Shown here piece after piece: positions 25,213 to 32,983 of a DNA stretch of 60,613 bases. Position 1 is the first letter of the stretch. Each line of letters begins with the position of its first letter. Source of the stretch: JAGQRJ01 sp041402045 (lineage in GTDB: Bacteria > Planctomycetota > J058); contig JAWKSZ010000050.1 of the NCBI GenBank assembly GCA_041402045.1, positions 1-60,613 on the forward strand, written 5' to 3'. A program made the translations under genes and the position numbers. Below the pieces are notes generated by a model. That model ran no database searches and had not been told where the DNA came from. It was given only the letters and a program-made list of their open reading frames with translations.

Positions 25213-25409
25213 CGGGGGTCGAGAGCGTGCGGGCGGACTCGCTCCGTTGAGGCGCGGGCGCTGCTGAGAAGCCAGGAAGGAGGCGGGCTCCGCTCGCGCG
25301 TGAGCTGAACGAGAGGACCCGCTCCGCTGGATCGTGAGCGCTGGGGGAGGCCAGGAAGAGGAGGGTAGCTCCGCTTCCCGTGAGCCTGACCCGCGCTCGA
25401 CCGTCCGGA

Positions 25410-25616
25410 GCGCAACGCGAGCGGAGCCCGGAGCGCAACGTGAGCGGCGCCTGCCGCGTGGCGTGAGCGGAGCCCGCGGCGCAAGGCGAGCGGCGCCCGC
25501 GGCGTGGCGCGAGCGGAGTCCGCCTCGTGGCGGGAGCGGAGCCTGCCGCGTGGTGAGAGCGGAGCCTGCCGCGTGGCGCGTGCGGAGCCCGCGGCGTGGC
25601 GCGGGCGGAGCATGAG
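25410..25616. repeat. Tandem array of nine 23-base units
   Basis: Nine back-to-back units of exactly 23 bases follow the pattern GCGTGGCGYGAGCGGAGCC plus CGCG or TGCC, with substitutions but no length change. The unit length is not a multiple of three and the frame is not conserved, so it is non-coding. Confidence 0.8.
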
Positions 25617-25763
25617 CGGGCGCAGCCCGCGAATGTCCCGCGCGCAGCGCGGGACGAGGCCCGTCTGCGGGCCTCCTGCCGAGCGGGCGCAGCCCGCGAG
25701 GCTCCTGTGGGGTGAGGGTGAGGGGCTTTGCCCCGAGCCCGAGGGGGCCTGGGACAGGCCCCC
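25616..25763. other. Row of six small perfect hairpins
   Basis: Consecutive hairpins occur at 25616-25630 (GCGGGC, loop GCA), 25636-25654 (TCCCGCGC, loop GCA), 25657-25674 (AGGCCCG, loop TCTG), 25683-25697 (same as the first), 25722-25734 (GGGGC, loop TTT) and 25743-25763 (GGGGGCCTG, loop GGA). The last is next to the stop of the following minus-strand gene and could end its transcript. Confidence 0.7.
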
Positions 25764-25777
25764 TAGAAACAAGCGGT

Positions 25778-26275
25778 CTAGGCGATCCGCGTGCCTCGGG
25801 ACGGGGTGTCGAAGGGCTTGGGATCCGCCGCGAGCTTCTTGGCGTCGCGGGTGTCCTCGGGGGGGCTGGGGACGTCGGCGGGGAGGGCGAAGGTCATGCC
25901 GCGCTTGTCGCGCTTGGTCTTCAGCCAGTGCTTGGACTCGAGGACCTTCACGTAAGAGGTCACGAGCTGCAGGTCGAGGGTCAGCTCGCGGCCGAGCTGG
26001 GGCAGCGAGCGCTGCCCGTGCACGCGCACGTAGCTCAGGATCTCCTGGGCCGTGATCCCGGTGGGGTCGACCGCGCGCTGGCCGACGCGCAGCACGCGGG
26101 CCTCCTCGGCCTCGCGCTCGGCGATCCGCTCGAGGAGCCCGGCGACGTAGGGGTTCTTGAGCACGTGCTCGGGGCAGAACGGCTTGCCCTCGCGGGTGGC
26201 CGCCGCGCAGCCGGACGCGCCACACTTGCGGGACTCCACCCGGCCTCGGTGCGTCCAGCGCTCGATCGACTTCAC
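25778..26275 (-). CDS. Zinc-finger plus winged-helix protein of unknown function
   Basis: About 165 residues from the GTG at 26275, which has GAGG six bases upstream; GTG 26281 or a far upstream start at 26344 are alternatives. Residues 10-45 hold Cys-Gly-Ala-Ser-Gly-Cys and FCPEHV, a Cys/His zinc-binding set. Residues about 75-140 look like a winged helix (ITAQEILSYVRVHGQ, LTLDLQLVTSYVKVLESKHW), suggesting a DNA-binding regulator. The tail is charged and low-complexity. It is a single-gene unit with no clear target. Confidence 0.65.
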   Translation of the reverse strand: MKSIERWTHRGRVESRKCGASGCAAATREGKPFCPEHVLKNPYVAGLLERIAEREAEEARVLRVGQRAVDPTGITAQEILSYVRVHGQRSLPQLGRELTLDLQLVTSYVKVLESKHWLKTKRDKRGMTFALPADVPSPPEDTRDAKKLAADPKPFDTPSRGTRIA

Positions 26276-26532
26276 GTTCACCCTCGCTTTGCTTCCCGGA
26301 GCGCGCGCGAACGCCCACCCCTCCCTAACGAACGACCCGGCCAATTCCTTCCACGCTTCAGACCCCGCAAAGGGTCGTTGGTTTCACCGCGAACTTGCCG
26401 GCAGCCCGTGACGCCTCCCCCTACGCGCTGGGGTTGCGCGTGTTTGCAGGGGCCCAAGGTTTTTCTCGGGCGTGACTTAAGGGTGACGTCCCGTGGGTGG
26501 GGGAGCCGCTCCGAGCGCTCGCGCGCGCCCCG

Positions 26533-26958
26533 TCAGGGCCGGCGCTTACGGCCGCCGAGGTCCACGATCGCCTTGAAGGCCTCGGGCTCGAGGGGCATGA
26601 CCGAGAGCCGCGACTGCCGGATCAGGGGGACCTCGCTCAGGCTGGGCTCGGCCTTGATCTGGGCCAGGGTCACGGGGGTGCCCAGCGCCCAGATCGGCTT
26701 CACCTCCACCACGGACCAGCGGTCGTCGTCGGTGGTGGGGTCGGGGTAGTGCTCGCGGGTGACCTCGCAAATGCCCACCACCTCCTTGGCCTTGACCGAG
26801 TGGTAGAAGAGCACGTGGTCGCCCTTGCGCATGGCCCGCAGGTTGTTGCGCGCCTGGTAGTTGCGCACGCCGTCCCACACGCCGACGCCCTCGTCGAGCA
26901 GGTCCTGCCAGGAGTAGGCCTCGGGCTCGCTCTTCACCAACCAGTATCCGCGCGCCAT
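26533..26958 (-). CDS. EVE-domain protein
   Basis: This 141-residue protein covers essentially one EVE domain: YWLVKSEPEAYSWQDL, VWDGVRNYQARNNLRAMRKGD, VLFYHS and VVGICEV. EVE/PUA-like proteins bind modified bases in RNA or DNA. It is preceded by a GGAGG ribosome site 24 bases after the GNAT gene, so it is the last gene of the nitrilase-GNAT-EVE unit. Confidence 0.93.
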   Translation of the reverse strand: MARGYWLVKSEPEAYSWQDLLDEGVGVWDGVRNYQARNNLRAMRKGDHVLFYHSVKAKEVVGICEVTREHYPDPTTDDDRWSVVEVKPIWALGTPVTLAQIKAEPSLSEVPLIRQSRLSVMPLEPEAFKAIVDLGGRKRRP

Positions 26959-26982
26959 GTCGAGGCCTCCTGCGGGCGGATC

Positions 26983-27435
26983 CTACTGGGCGGGCCGGAC
27001 CATGTGCAGGTGCGGGATCCCGTCCTCGAGGTACTCGGGGCCCACGACGGCGAAGCCGTAGCTCTCGTAGAAGCGCCGGAGGTAGGACTGGGCGCCGATC
27101 TGGAGCGCCCCGGGCCCGAACAGGCGCGCGGCCTCCTCCAGCGCCCGCGCCATGAGCGCGCGCCCGAGCCCGGTGCCCCGCGCCGCCGCCGCGGTGACCA
27201 CGCGCCCAATGCTCGGCTCGGGGAAGCACACGCCGGCGGGCACGAGCCGGGCGTAGGCCAGGAGCGCGTCGCCGTCCCAGGCGCCCAGGTGCCAGCAGCG
27301 CGGGTCGTGCCCGTCGAGGTCCTGGTAGGCGCAGGCCTGCTCCACCCCGAACACCGCCTGGCGCAGGGCCAGGATCCGATACAGCTCGAGCAGCGCGAGC
27401 TCGGCGAAGGGGGTCGTGCGCCAGGCGACGCTCAC
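26983..27435 (-). CDS. elaA: ElaA-type GNAT acetyltransferase
   Basis: This 150-residue protein has the ElaA pattern: LYRILALRQAVFGVEQACAYQDLDG, then the acetyl-CoA loop ARGTGLGRALM and IGAQSYLRRFYESYGF. Family members acetylate unknown small molecules. The GTG start overlaps the nitrilase stop (GTGA), so the two are translationally coupled. Confidence 0.9.
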   Translation of the reverse strand: MSVAWRTTPFAELALLELYRILALRQAVFGVEQACAYQDLDGHDPRCWHLGAWDGDALLAYARLVPAGVCFPEPSIGRVVTAAAARGTGLGRALMARALEEAARLFGPGALQIGAQSYLRRFYESYGFAVVGPEYLEDGIPHLHMVRPAQ

Positions 27436-28229
27436 AGCCGGCGGTGGTCCAGGCAGGGCAGGCTCGAGCGGATCCGCGCCTGGTGCTCGAAGTCGAGCTC
27501 GGCGACGACCACGTCCTCGTCGACCTCTCGCGCCAGGCCGAGCACCGTGCCCCAGGGGTCGACCACGCAGGTCCGCCCGCACTTCGGCCGCCGCGGCAGC
27601 TTGGAGCCGTATTGATTGGGCGCGATCACGAACACCTGGTTCTCGATCGCGCGGGCCTTGAGCAAGGTCAGCCAGTGGTCCTTGCCGGTGCCCAGCGCGA
27701 AGGAGGCGGGCACGAGGATCGTCTTCGCCCCCTGGTCCACCAGCGCGCGGAACAGCTCGGGGAAGCGCAGGTCGTAGCACACCGTGAGGCCCACGGTCCC
27801 GAAGCCCGGGAGCTCGACGCACACCGGCGCGCTCCCCGGCGCGACCGCCGCGCTCTCGTGCTCGACGGGGCCGTTGGGCACGTTGACGTCGAACAGGTGG
27901 ATCTTGGCGTAGCTCCCGAGCAACGCGCCGTCGGGGCCGAAGGCCCACAGCGTGTTGTGCGCGCGCCCGTCGCCGGCTTCGACCCGCACCGACCCCGGGA
28001 CGAGGCAGCAGCCGAGCTCGCGGGCGAGCTCGGCGAAGCGCGGCTGCCACTCCTCCGGCGGGTGCCGGCGCTCCTTGGTCCCCGGGCCCTCGTAGAGGCT
28101 GTTCTCGGGGAACACGATCAGCTCGGCGCCGCGCTCGCGGGCGCGGTGCGCGAGCTCGCGCACCCGGCTGAAGTTCTGGGCTTCGTCGTCCTGCGAGTTG
28201 AGCTGGACCGCCGCGACCCGTCGGATCAT
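27432..28229 (-). CDS. Carbon-nitrogen hydrolase (nitrilase superfamily, NIT-like)
   Basis: This 265-residue protein has the Glu-Lys-Cys catalytic triad: Glu in VFPENSLY, Lys in YAKIHLFD and Cys in TVCYDLRFPE. The KIHLFDV and RAIENQVFV segments match the Nit1/Nit2 branch (deaminated glutathione or omega-amidase), which repairs or clears metabolic by-products. GGAGGCGACATG fixes the start at 28229; a longer upstream frame crosses the divergent promoter and is not used. Confidence 0.9.
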   Translation of the reverse strand: MIRRVAAVQLNSQDDEAQNFSRVRELAHRARERGAELIVFPENSLYEGPGTKERRHPPEEWQPRFAELARELGCCLVPGSVRVEAGDGRAHNTLWAFGPDGALLGSYAKIHLFDVNVPNGPVEHESAAVAPGSAPVCVELPGFGTVGLTVCYDLRFPELFRALVDQGAKTILVPASFALGTGKDHWLTLLKARAIENQVFVIAPNQYGSKLPRRPKCGRTCVVDPWGTVLGLAREVDEDVVVAELDFEHQARIRSSLPCLDHRRL

Positions 28230-28329
28230 GTCGCCTCCTGGACCCCGCCGCGCGCGGGGAGGAGGCCCTCGCTTCTCGCGCCCGCGGGAACTTCGTAAGG
28301 TAACCGCTGGACCCAAGCGGAGGACTGCG

Positions 28330-28833
28330 GTGAGGGCGAAGGCGATCGGGCTCTGGATCGTGGTCGGGGCGTGCGCGTGCACGAGCCCCGAGCCGGCGCC
28401 GTCCCCGCCGCCGCCCAAGCCCCGCCCGCGGGCGACCTGGACCGCGAGCGAGCGCCGCACGCCGCCCCCGCCGGAGAGCAAGCTCGACGCGAGCGACGGC
28501 GGCCGGGTGCAGGTGACCGTGGGCCCCGGACGACCGGCGCGCCCCGGCCAGCCCGGCTGGGTCGCGGGCCCGGCGGGCCCGGCGGGCGTCGCGCCCCCCG
28601 CCGGCGACGACGTCGTGGGCTACGACCTCGTGCCCAACCCCGACCCCCACTGCCCCGGCTGGGTCGCGGTCCCGCGCTACCGCGCCGAGGGCCCTGAGGA
28701 GGACGAGCGTCCCCAGGGCGAGCTCCCCGCCGGCCACGCGCTCACGCTCCCTCCGCCGCCGACCCCCGAGCCCGCGGAGACCCCGCCGCCGGACGTGGAG
28801 GAGACCCTGCGCCCGACCGAGGCCGGACGCTGA
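28330..28833 (+). CDS. Proline-rich lipoprotein of unknown function
   Basis: This 167-residue protein starts at GTG 28330 with GGAGGACT just upstream. The signal peptide AIGLWIVVGACACTSPEP contains a lipobox with Cys at about residue 16. The mature part is Pro/Pro-Glu-rich with collagen-like GPAGPAGV and two Cys. It is likely a surface- or outer-membrane-tethered spacer. The last codon is followed by TGA, in which the next gene's CTG begins. Confidence 0.7.
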   Translation: MRAKAIGLWIVVGACACTSPEPAPSPPPPKPRPRATWTASERRTPPPPESKLDASDGGRVQVTVGPGRPARPGQPGWVAGPAGPAGVAPPAGDDVVGYDLVPNPDPHCPGWVAVPRYRAEGPEEDERPQGELPAGHALTLPPPPTPEPAETPPPDVEETLRPTEAGR

Positions 28834-30154
28834 CGGCCGCGGAGCCCCCGGGCCCCCGCGGCTACCCGGTGGTCGGGGTCCTCCCCCGGATCTGGCGCGA
28901 CCCGCTGAGCTTCTTCCAGGAGGTCGCGCAGGAGTGCGGGCCCCTGGCCAAGGTCGGGCTGGGGAAGTTCACGCTCTACCTGCTCAGCGGCCCGGAGCTG
29001 ATCCAGCAGGTGCTGGTCGAGGACGCGCGCCACTACTGGAAGGGCGACGGCCTGGCCGCCGCCGCCGCGGTCATGGGCCGCGGGCTGGCGACCAACGAGG
29101 GCGAGCCCTGGCAGCGCATGCGCCGCTTGCTGCAGCCGACGTTCCAGCCCCGCGCGCTGGGCAGCGTGGTCGAGGCCCTGCAGGAGACCGTCGACGAGCA
29201 GCTCGCGGGCTGGCGCCCGGGCGCGGTCGACGTGGCCCGCGCGAGCAACCACCTCGTGCTGCGCGCGCTGTTCCGCGCGCTGTTCGGCGCGGGGCTCAGC
29301 CCCACGCAGCAGAGCGCGCTGGGCGAGGCCGTGCTCGTGGCCAACGAGCACATAAGCCACCGCCTGGAGCTGATCAAGCTCCCGAGCGGATCCCCACCCC
29401 GCGCAACCGGCGCTTCGCCCGCGCGCTGCGCACGCTGGACGAGGCGACCTACGGCCTGATCCGCGCGCGCCGCGCCACCGACCACCCCGGCGACGACCTC
29501 CTCAGCCGCCTGGTCTCGACCCGCGACGACGACGGCCAGCCCCTGAGCGAGACGCAGATCCGCGACGAGCTCATGACCCTGATCGTGGCCGGCCACGAGA
29601 CCACCGCCAACGCGCTGTCCTGGCTCCTGCACCTGCTCTCGACGCACCCCGACGTGGCCGAAGCCGCGCGCGCCCTCGACGCGCCGGCCCTCGCGCCGCC
29701 GGGGCCCCCCGACGTGCTGGGCCGCGTGCTGCTCGAGGCGCTGCGGATCCTCCCGCCGGCGTGGGTGATCGTGCGCACGCCCTACGAGGCGCGGGAGCTC
29801 GGCGGCTTCGCGCTGCCCAAGGGCGCGGCGATCCTGATCTCGCAGTACGTCGTGCACAACGACCCGCGCTGGTGGCCCGAGCCCGCGCGCTTCGACCCCG
29901 ACCGCTGGCTCCCCGAGCGTCCGCAGCCCCCCAAGGGCGCCTACTTTCCCTACGGCAACGGCCCGCGGATCTGCATTGGCAACCACTTCGCGAACGCGCT
30001 CTTGCGCCTGGCGGTGAGCGGCTGTCTGCGGCGCTTCGACCTCCGCCCGGCCGCCGGCGCGCGGGTCGTGCCCCAGCCGCTGACCACCCTCCGCCCCAAA
30101 GGCGGCCTCTCCCTCGCCCTCGAGGCCCGATCGAGCGACCGCGCGCGCTCCTAA
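28830..30154 (+). pseudogene. Cytochrome P450, frameshifted
   Basis: The N-terminal frame reads TAAEPPGPRGYPVVGVLPR, the usual P450 proline-rich entry, but it has no ATG, GTG or TTG upstream. The best start is the CTG at 28830, overlapping the lipoprotein stop as CTGA. The frame breaks near 29391, where one base seems missing, then resumes with ERIPTPRNRRFARAL. Conserved sites follow: AGHETTANAL (I helix), ALRILPPAW with the ExxR Glu-x-x-Arg as EALR, and the haem-binding YGNGPRICIGNHFA. Restored length is about 441 residues. It is probably a soluble or membrane-associated monooxygenase; the substrate is unknown. A sequencing error is the simplest cause of the break. Confidence 0.8.
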
Positions 30155-30206
30155 GTCCTTCCGCAAAAGGCTGCCAAGAATTCTCGAGGTTTCCCTTGAA
30201 AGTGCC

Positions 30207-30235
30207 TTGACAAACCCGCGCGACGCGTCCATACG
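30207..30235 (+). promoter_or_regulatory. Sigma-70-like promoter before RNA candidate
   Basis: TTGACA at 30207-30212 is a perfect -35. After 17 bases, CATACG (30230-30235) is a moderate -10. It lies in a locally less GC-rich stretch, with no protein gene for 1.8 kb downstream. Confidence 0.5.
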
Positions 30236-30241
30236 TGGAGT

Positions 30242-30535
30242 TGTCGAGAGATTGGGTGGGTTGAAGAGTCTTTGAGAACCCCGACTCCCGCTTCGGGTTT
30301 TGGGGCGCTTGAATCCCGGCCTCGGCCGGCACCCCGGAGGTGAAGCTGACGCAGCTCGATACGCTCTCTGGACCGGCTCTACTGTTGGATTGATCGTCGA
30401 CGCAAGGTCATACGTCTCCCTCCTTCGGGTGCTACGGGTTAGGACGAACGACTCAAACCAACACGTTTTGCGCAGGCTCTAAGCGGGCGTAACAACGAAG
30501 GAAGATCGACGGGCCGCCTTTCGGGGCGGCCCTTT
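30242..30535 (+). ncRNA. Candidate structured non-coding RNA, family unknown
   Basis: The segment starts seven bases after a promoter-like TTGACA/CATACG and ends in a strong intrinsic-terminator-like hairpin, and no convincing protein is encoded. Helices seen include CCCGCTTCGGG inside a CCCC/GGGG stem (30279-30305), CCGGC-CTCG-GCCGG (30316 area), AGCTG-ACG-CAGCT (about 30344) and GACG/CGTC. I could not fit it to RNase P, SRP or 6S RNA. A stretch ACGAACGACTCAAAC followed by an in-frame TAA loosely recalls a tmRNA tag region, but the tag ending and tRNA-like arm are missing. Confidence 0.4.
30511..30535 (+). terminator. Intrinsic terminator after RNA candidate
   Basis: GGGCCGCC and GGCGGCCC form an 8-base perfect stem with loop TTTCGG, followed by TTTGTCGTT. 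Confidence 0.7.
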
Positions 30536-30570
30536 GTCGTTGGTGGGAAGAGCCAGCAAAGAAAACCCAG

Positions 30571-31218
30571 GAGTGTTCGGCGCACAGCGTGCGCCCGGTC
30601 CACGCGCCTGGATCGTGCGTGCGGGCTCTCCTGCGGAGGCGTTGTCTCGCACACAACGTAGGTGCGGGGCTCGTCCCACAGGCGTCGGCACGGTCTTCGC
30701 CGTCGAGGTTCGAATCGGCTGTGCCTCTCCAATCCGGCGCGTGTGCCCTCACAGGGGTAGGGGGCGGGGTTTGCCCGCCGCGCGGAGCGTCGGACCGCTT
30801 TCCCGCAAAGGGTAGGGGCGAGGCTCGTCCCCGCCCGGGACATGTCGTCCCTCGAGCCTCCGTGGCGGCGGAGTTCCGAGCAGGCGCCGCGGGTAGGCCC
30901 TCCACTCCGCAGGGTGGAGGGACACTGCCGGGCGGGGACGAGCGGTTTACCGCCCGCGGGCGTCGGCCCGCTTCCGCAAGGGTAGGGGCGGGGCTGTCCC
31001 CTGCCGGGTATGTGCGTCCCTTAGAGCCTCCGTGGCGGCGGACTCCGCCGCGCCGCGGGTAGGCCTCCACTCGAAGGGTGGAGGGACGCACATACCGGGC
31101 GGACGAAGCCCCCCCCGTTTGGAACAACGCCTCTGAAGAGCTCCGCGCTGTCCAGACGCGACGACCTGGCGCACGCTGCGTGCCGAACACCTGTGGGACG
31201 AGCCCCGCCCCTACCTCG
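30571..31218. repeat. Composite palindromic repeat island
   Basis: The island has nested inverted structure. The stretch at about 30571-30612 (GTGTTCGGCGCACAGCGTGC) reappears inverted at about 31160-31198, and GGGGCTCGTCCCACAGG (about 30666) is inverted at about 31190-31210. Between them lie two diverged direct copies of a unit containing GCCTCCGTGGCGGCGGA, each with an internal CCTCCAC/GTGGAGG hairpin. One copy is closed by a 15-base perfect inverted repeat, GGTATGTGCGTCCCT (31007-31021) with 31082-31096. No gene is visible. It looks like remnants of a hairpin-type mobile repeat. Confidence 0.65.
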
Positions 31219-31253
31219 GAATGGGCCGGCGCACAGGATTCGAAGCTCGCGGG

Positions 31254-31689
31254 GGTCCCGACCCTCCGCGCCTCCAAAAACCACCGCCGACGCGAGGTCC
31301 CCGACCCTCCCGCGCCTCAAAAAACCCCGCGACGCGGAGTCCCCCGACCCTCGTCGCCTCCAAAACCCCGCGACGCGAGGTCCCCGTCCTCCCGCGCCTC
31401 CAAAAACCCGCGACGCGAGGTCCCTGACCTCCGCGCCTCCAAAAACCACGCGACGCGAGGTCCCCGACCCTCCCCGCGCCTCCAAAACCCGCGACGCGAG
31501 GTCCCCAGACCTTCCGTCGCCTCCAAAAACCCCGCGACGCGAGGTCCCCAGACCTTCCGTCGCCTCCAAAAACCCCGCGACGCGAGGTCCCGACCCTCCC
31601 GCGCCTCCAAAGCCCCGCGACGCGAGGTCCAGACCCTCCCGTCGCCTCCAAAAACCCCGCGACGCGAGGTCCCCGACCCTCCCGCACGC
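31254..31689. repeat. Tandem array, about ten units of 40-44 bases
   Basis: Units share CCCCGCGACGCGAGGTCCC, then a GACCCTCCC-type segment, then GCGCCTCC and a run of four to six A. Unit length varies by a few bases, so frame is not kept. The variable part is only small drift within the array, not unique spacers. Confidence 0.8.
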
Positions 31690-31756
31690 TCTCGCGTGAG
31701 CGGAGCCCCCCTTGATCCCTGGCATCGCCGGGGCGGCGACGCCTGGCGGAGCCTCT

Positions 31757-31930
31757 GCGTACCCTTTGCGCCCTCTGCGCCTCGGCGGTTCCTGCCTTCT
31801 GCCTTCCTGCCTTCCCTGCCTTCCTGCCTTCCTGCGGCCCGCCCCCGTCCAGCGGAGCTTCCGTGTCCGGCGCGCCGCCCCGCCCCCGCCTCGCCGAGGG
31901 CTCCTTCCGTGTCTTCCGTGTCTTCCGTGT
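31757..31930. repeat. Cluster of short-period repeat words
   Basis: It contains CCTTTGCGCCCTCTGCGCC and TCGGCGGTTCC, then GCCTTCCTGCC steps (31796-31840), then three copies of GTCTTCCGT (about 31908-31930). These are the same type of words as in the 34.3-35.1 and 41.3-41.5 kb islands. Confidence 0.6.
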
Positions 31931-32014
31931 TCCTCTCCTCTTCTTCCTCTCTCTCCTCTTCTTCCCTCTCCTCCTCTCTCCTCTTCTTCCTCTCCCCTTC
32001 TTCCTCCCCTCCCC
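31930..32014 (+). other. 85-base pure pyrimidine tract
   Basis: Every base from 31930 to 32014 on the plus strand is C or T (mostly CTCTTCTTCC-type words). It ends 17 bases before the -10-like element of the HU gene. It could form triplex DNA or act as an unstructured upstream element. Confidence 0.7.
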
Positions 32015-32030
32015 GGGGCCCAAGGCCCAG

Positions 32031-32036
32031 TAACAT
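32031..32036 (+). promoter_or_regulatory. -10-like element TAACAT immediately before HU gene
   Basis: TAACAT is followed by six bases and then the GTG start. There is no ribosome site, consistent with a leaderless transcript. Confidence 0.4.
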
Positions 32037-32042
32037 GCCTGG

Positions 32043-32324
32043 GTGACCACGAAGCGCGAGATCGTGAAGACCGTGGCCGAGCTCTCGGCCCTGACCCAGG
32101 CGCAGACCCACGAGGTCGTGCAGCTCGCCCTCGACGTGATCGCCGACACCCTGGTCGCCGAGGGCCGCCTCGAGCTGCGGCGCTTCGGCGTGTTCGAGGT
32201 CAAGCAGCGCAAGGCCCGCAAGGCGCGGGACCCCCGGGACGGGAGCGTGCTGCACCTGCCCCCGCGCAAGGCGTTGACCTTCCGCCCGTGCAAGGAGTTA
32301 GAGCGGCGAATCGCCGACTCCTGA
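32043..32324 (+). CDS. HU/IHF-family DNA-binding protein
   Basis: This 93-residue protein spans the whole histone-like fold: MTTKREIVKTVAELS, TLVAEGRLELRRFGVFEV and a basic arm (KQRKARKARDPRDG), ending in LTFRPCKELERRI. The arm differs from the standard NPRTGE/NP-x-T by having DPRDG. It bends and compacts DNA. It is preceded by the pyrimidine tract and followed after 71 bases by an ECF sigma gene, possibly the same transcription unit. Confidence 0.9.
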   Translation: MTTKREIVKTVAELSALTQAQTHEVVQLALDVIADTLVAEGRLELRRFGVFEVKQRKARKARDPRDGSVLHLPPRKALTFRPCKELERRIADS

Positions 32325-32395
32325 GCCGAGAAAACTCCAATCGACGCTCAACCCCCGCCCCCGGTCGGGCGTCCTCCCCGCGGACGAGAGGTGGC

Positions 32396-32983
32396 ATGGC
32401 GATCGACCCCGAACAGCTCGCGCGCAACTTCCAGGACGGCGACGCCCCCGCCTTCGCGGACCTGATCGACGCCTACCAGGAGCGCTTCTACCGCGTGGCC
32501 TATCGGATCCTGGGGGACGCCGACGCCGCGCTCGACGTGGTGCAGGACGCCTTCGTGAAGATCCACCGCAGCATTGAGCAGTGGGACGCCGCGAGCAAGT
32601 TCTCGTCGTGGGCCTTCCGCGTGGTCACGAACCTGGCGATCGACCGGATCCGCCGCAGCACCCGCGAGCGCAAGGCCTGGGAGCACCGCGCCCAGGAGGA
32701 GCCCGCCTACCTCGACGACACCACCGACGCCGGCCTCGTCGCCCAGGACCGCAAGCGCCTGGTGGAGGAGATCAAGCTCGCGATCGAGGACCTGCCCCCG
32801 GGCCAGCGCACGGTGGTCGCGCTGCGGCACTACGAGGGCTTCAGCCTCAAGGAGATCGCCGAGATCCGCGGCTGCGCCGTGGGCACGGTCAAGTCGACGT
32901 TGCACCAAGCGTTTCGTAGTCTGCGCAACAGCCTGGGCCCGCAGGCGCTCTCGCGGGCCTCCGCGATCCAAGGGGTGGCGTAA
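32396..32983 (+). CDS. ECF-type RNA polymerase sigma factor
   Basis: This 195-residue protein has region 2 (AFADLIDAYQERFYRVAYRIL, DADAALDVVQDAFVKIHR, FSSWAFRVVTNLAIDRIRR) and region 4 (LPPGQRTVVALRHYEGFSLK, EIAEIRGCAVGTVKSTLHQA). The GAGAGGTGGC ribosome site lies before the ATG. Its stop overlaps the next gene's start as TAATG, so it is coupled to its probable anti-sigma factor. Confidence 0.93.
   Translation: MAIDPEQLARNFQDGDAPAFADLIDAYQERFYRVAYRILGDADAALDVVQDAFVKIHRSIEQWDAASKFSSWAFRVVTNLAIDRIRRSTRERKAWEHRAQEEPAYLDDTTDAGLVAQDRKRLVEEIKLAIEDLPPGQRTVVALRHYEGFSLKEIAEIRGCAVGTVKSTLHQAFRSLRNSLGPQALSRASAIQGVA

Noticed and set aside
30242..30500. tmRNA (ssrA), possibly permuted
   Set aside because: Some words resemble tmRNA, but no CCA end, no acceptable T-arm and no ALAA-type tag ending can be found; kept only as an unknown RNA candidate.
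31254..31689. CRISPR array
   Set aside because: Repeats and intervening parts are similar to each other and unit length varies; there are no unique spacers and no cas genes.
31021..32293. Proteins rich in SRRGVFGG or PRVAGF repeats
   Set aside because: They are translations of the non-coding tandem array, whose unit length is not a multiple of three.
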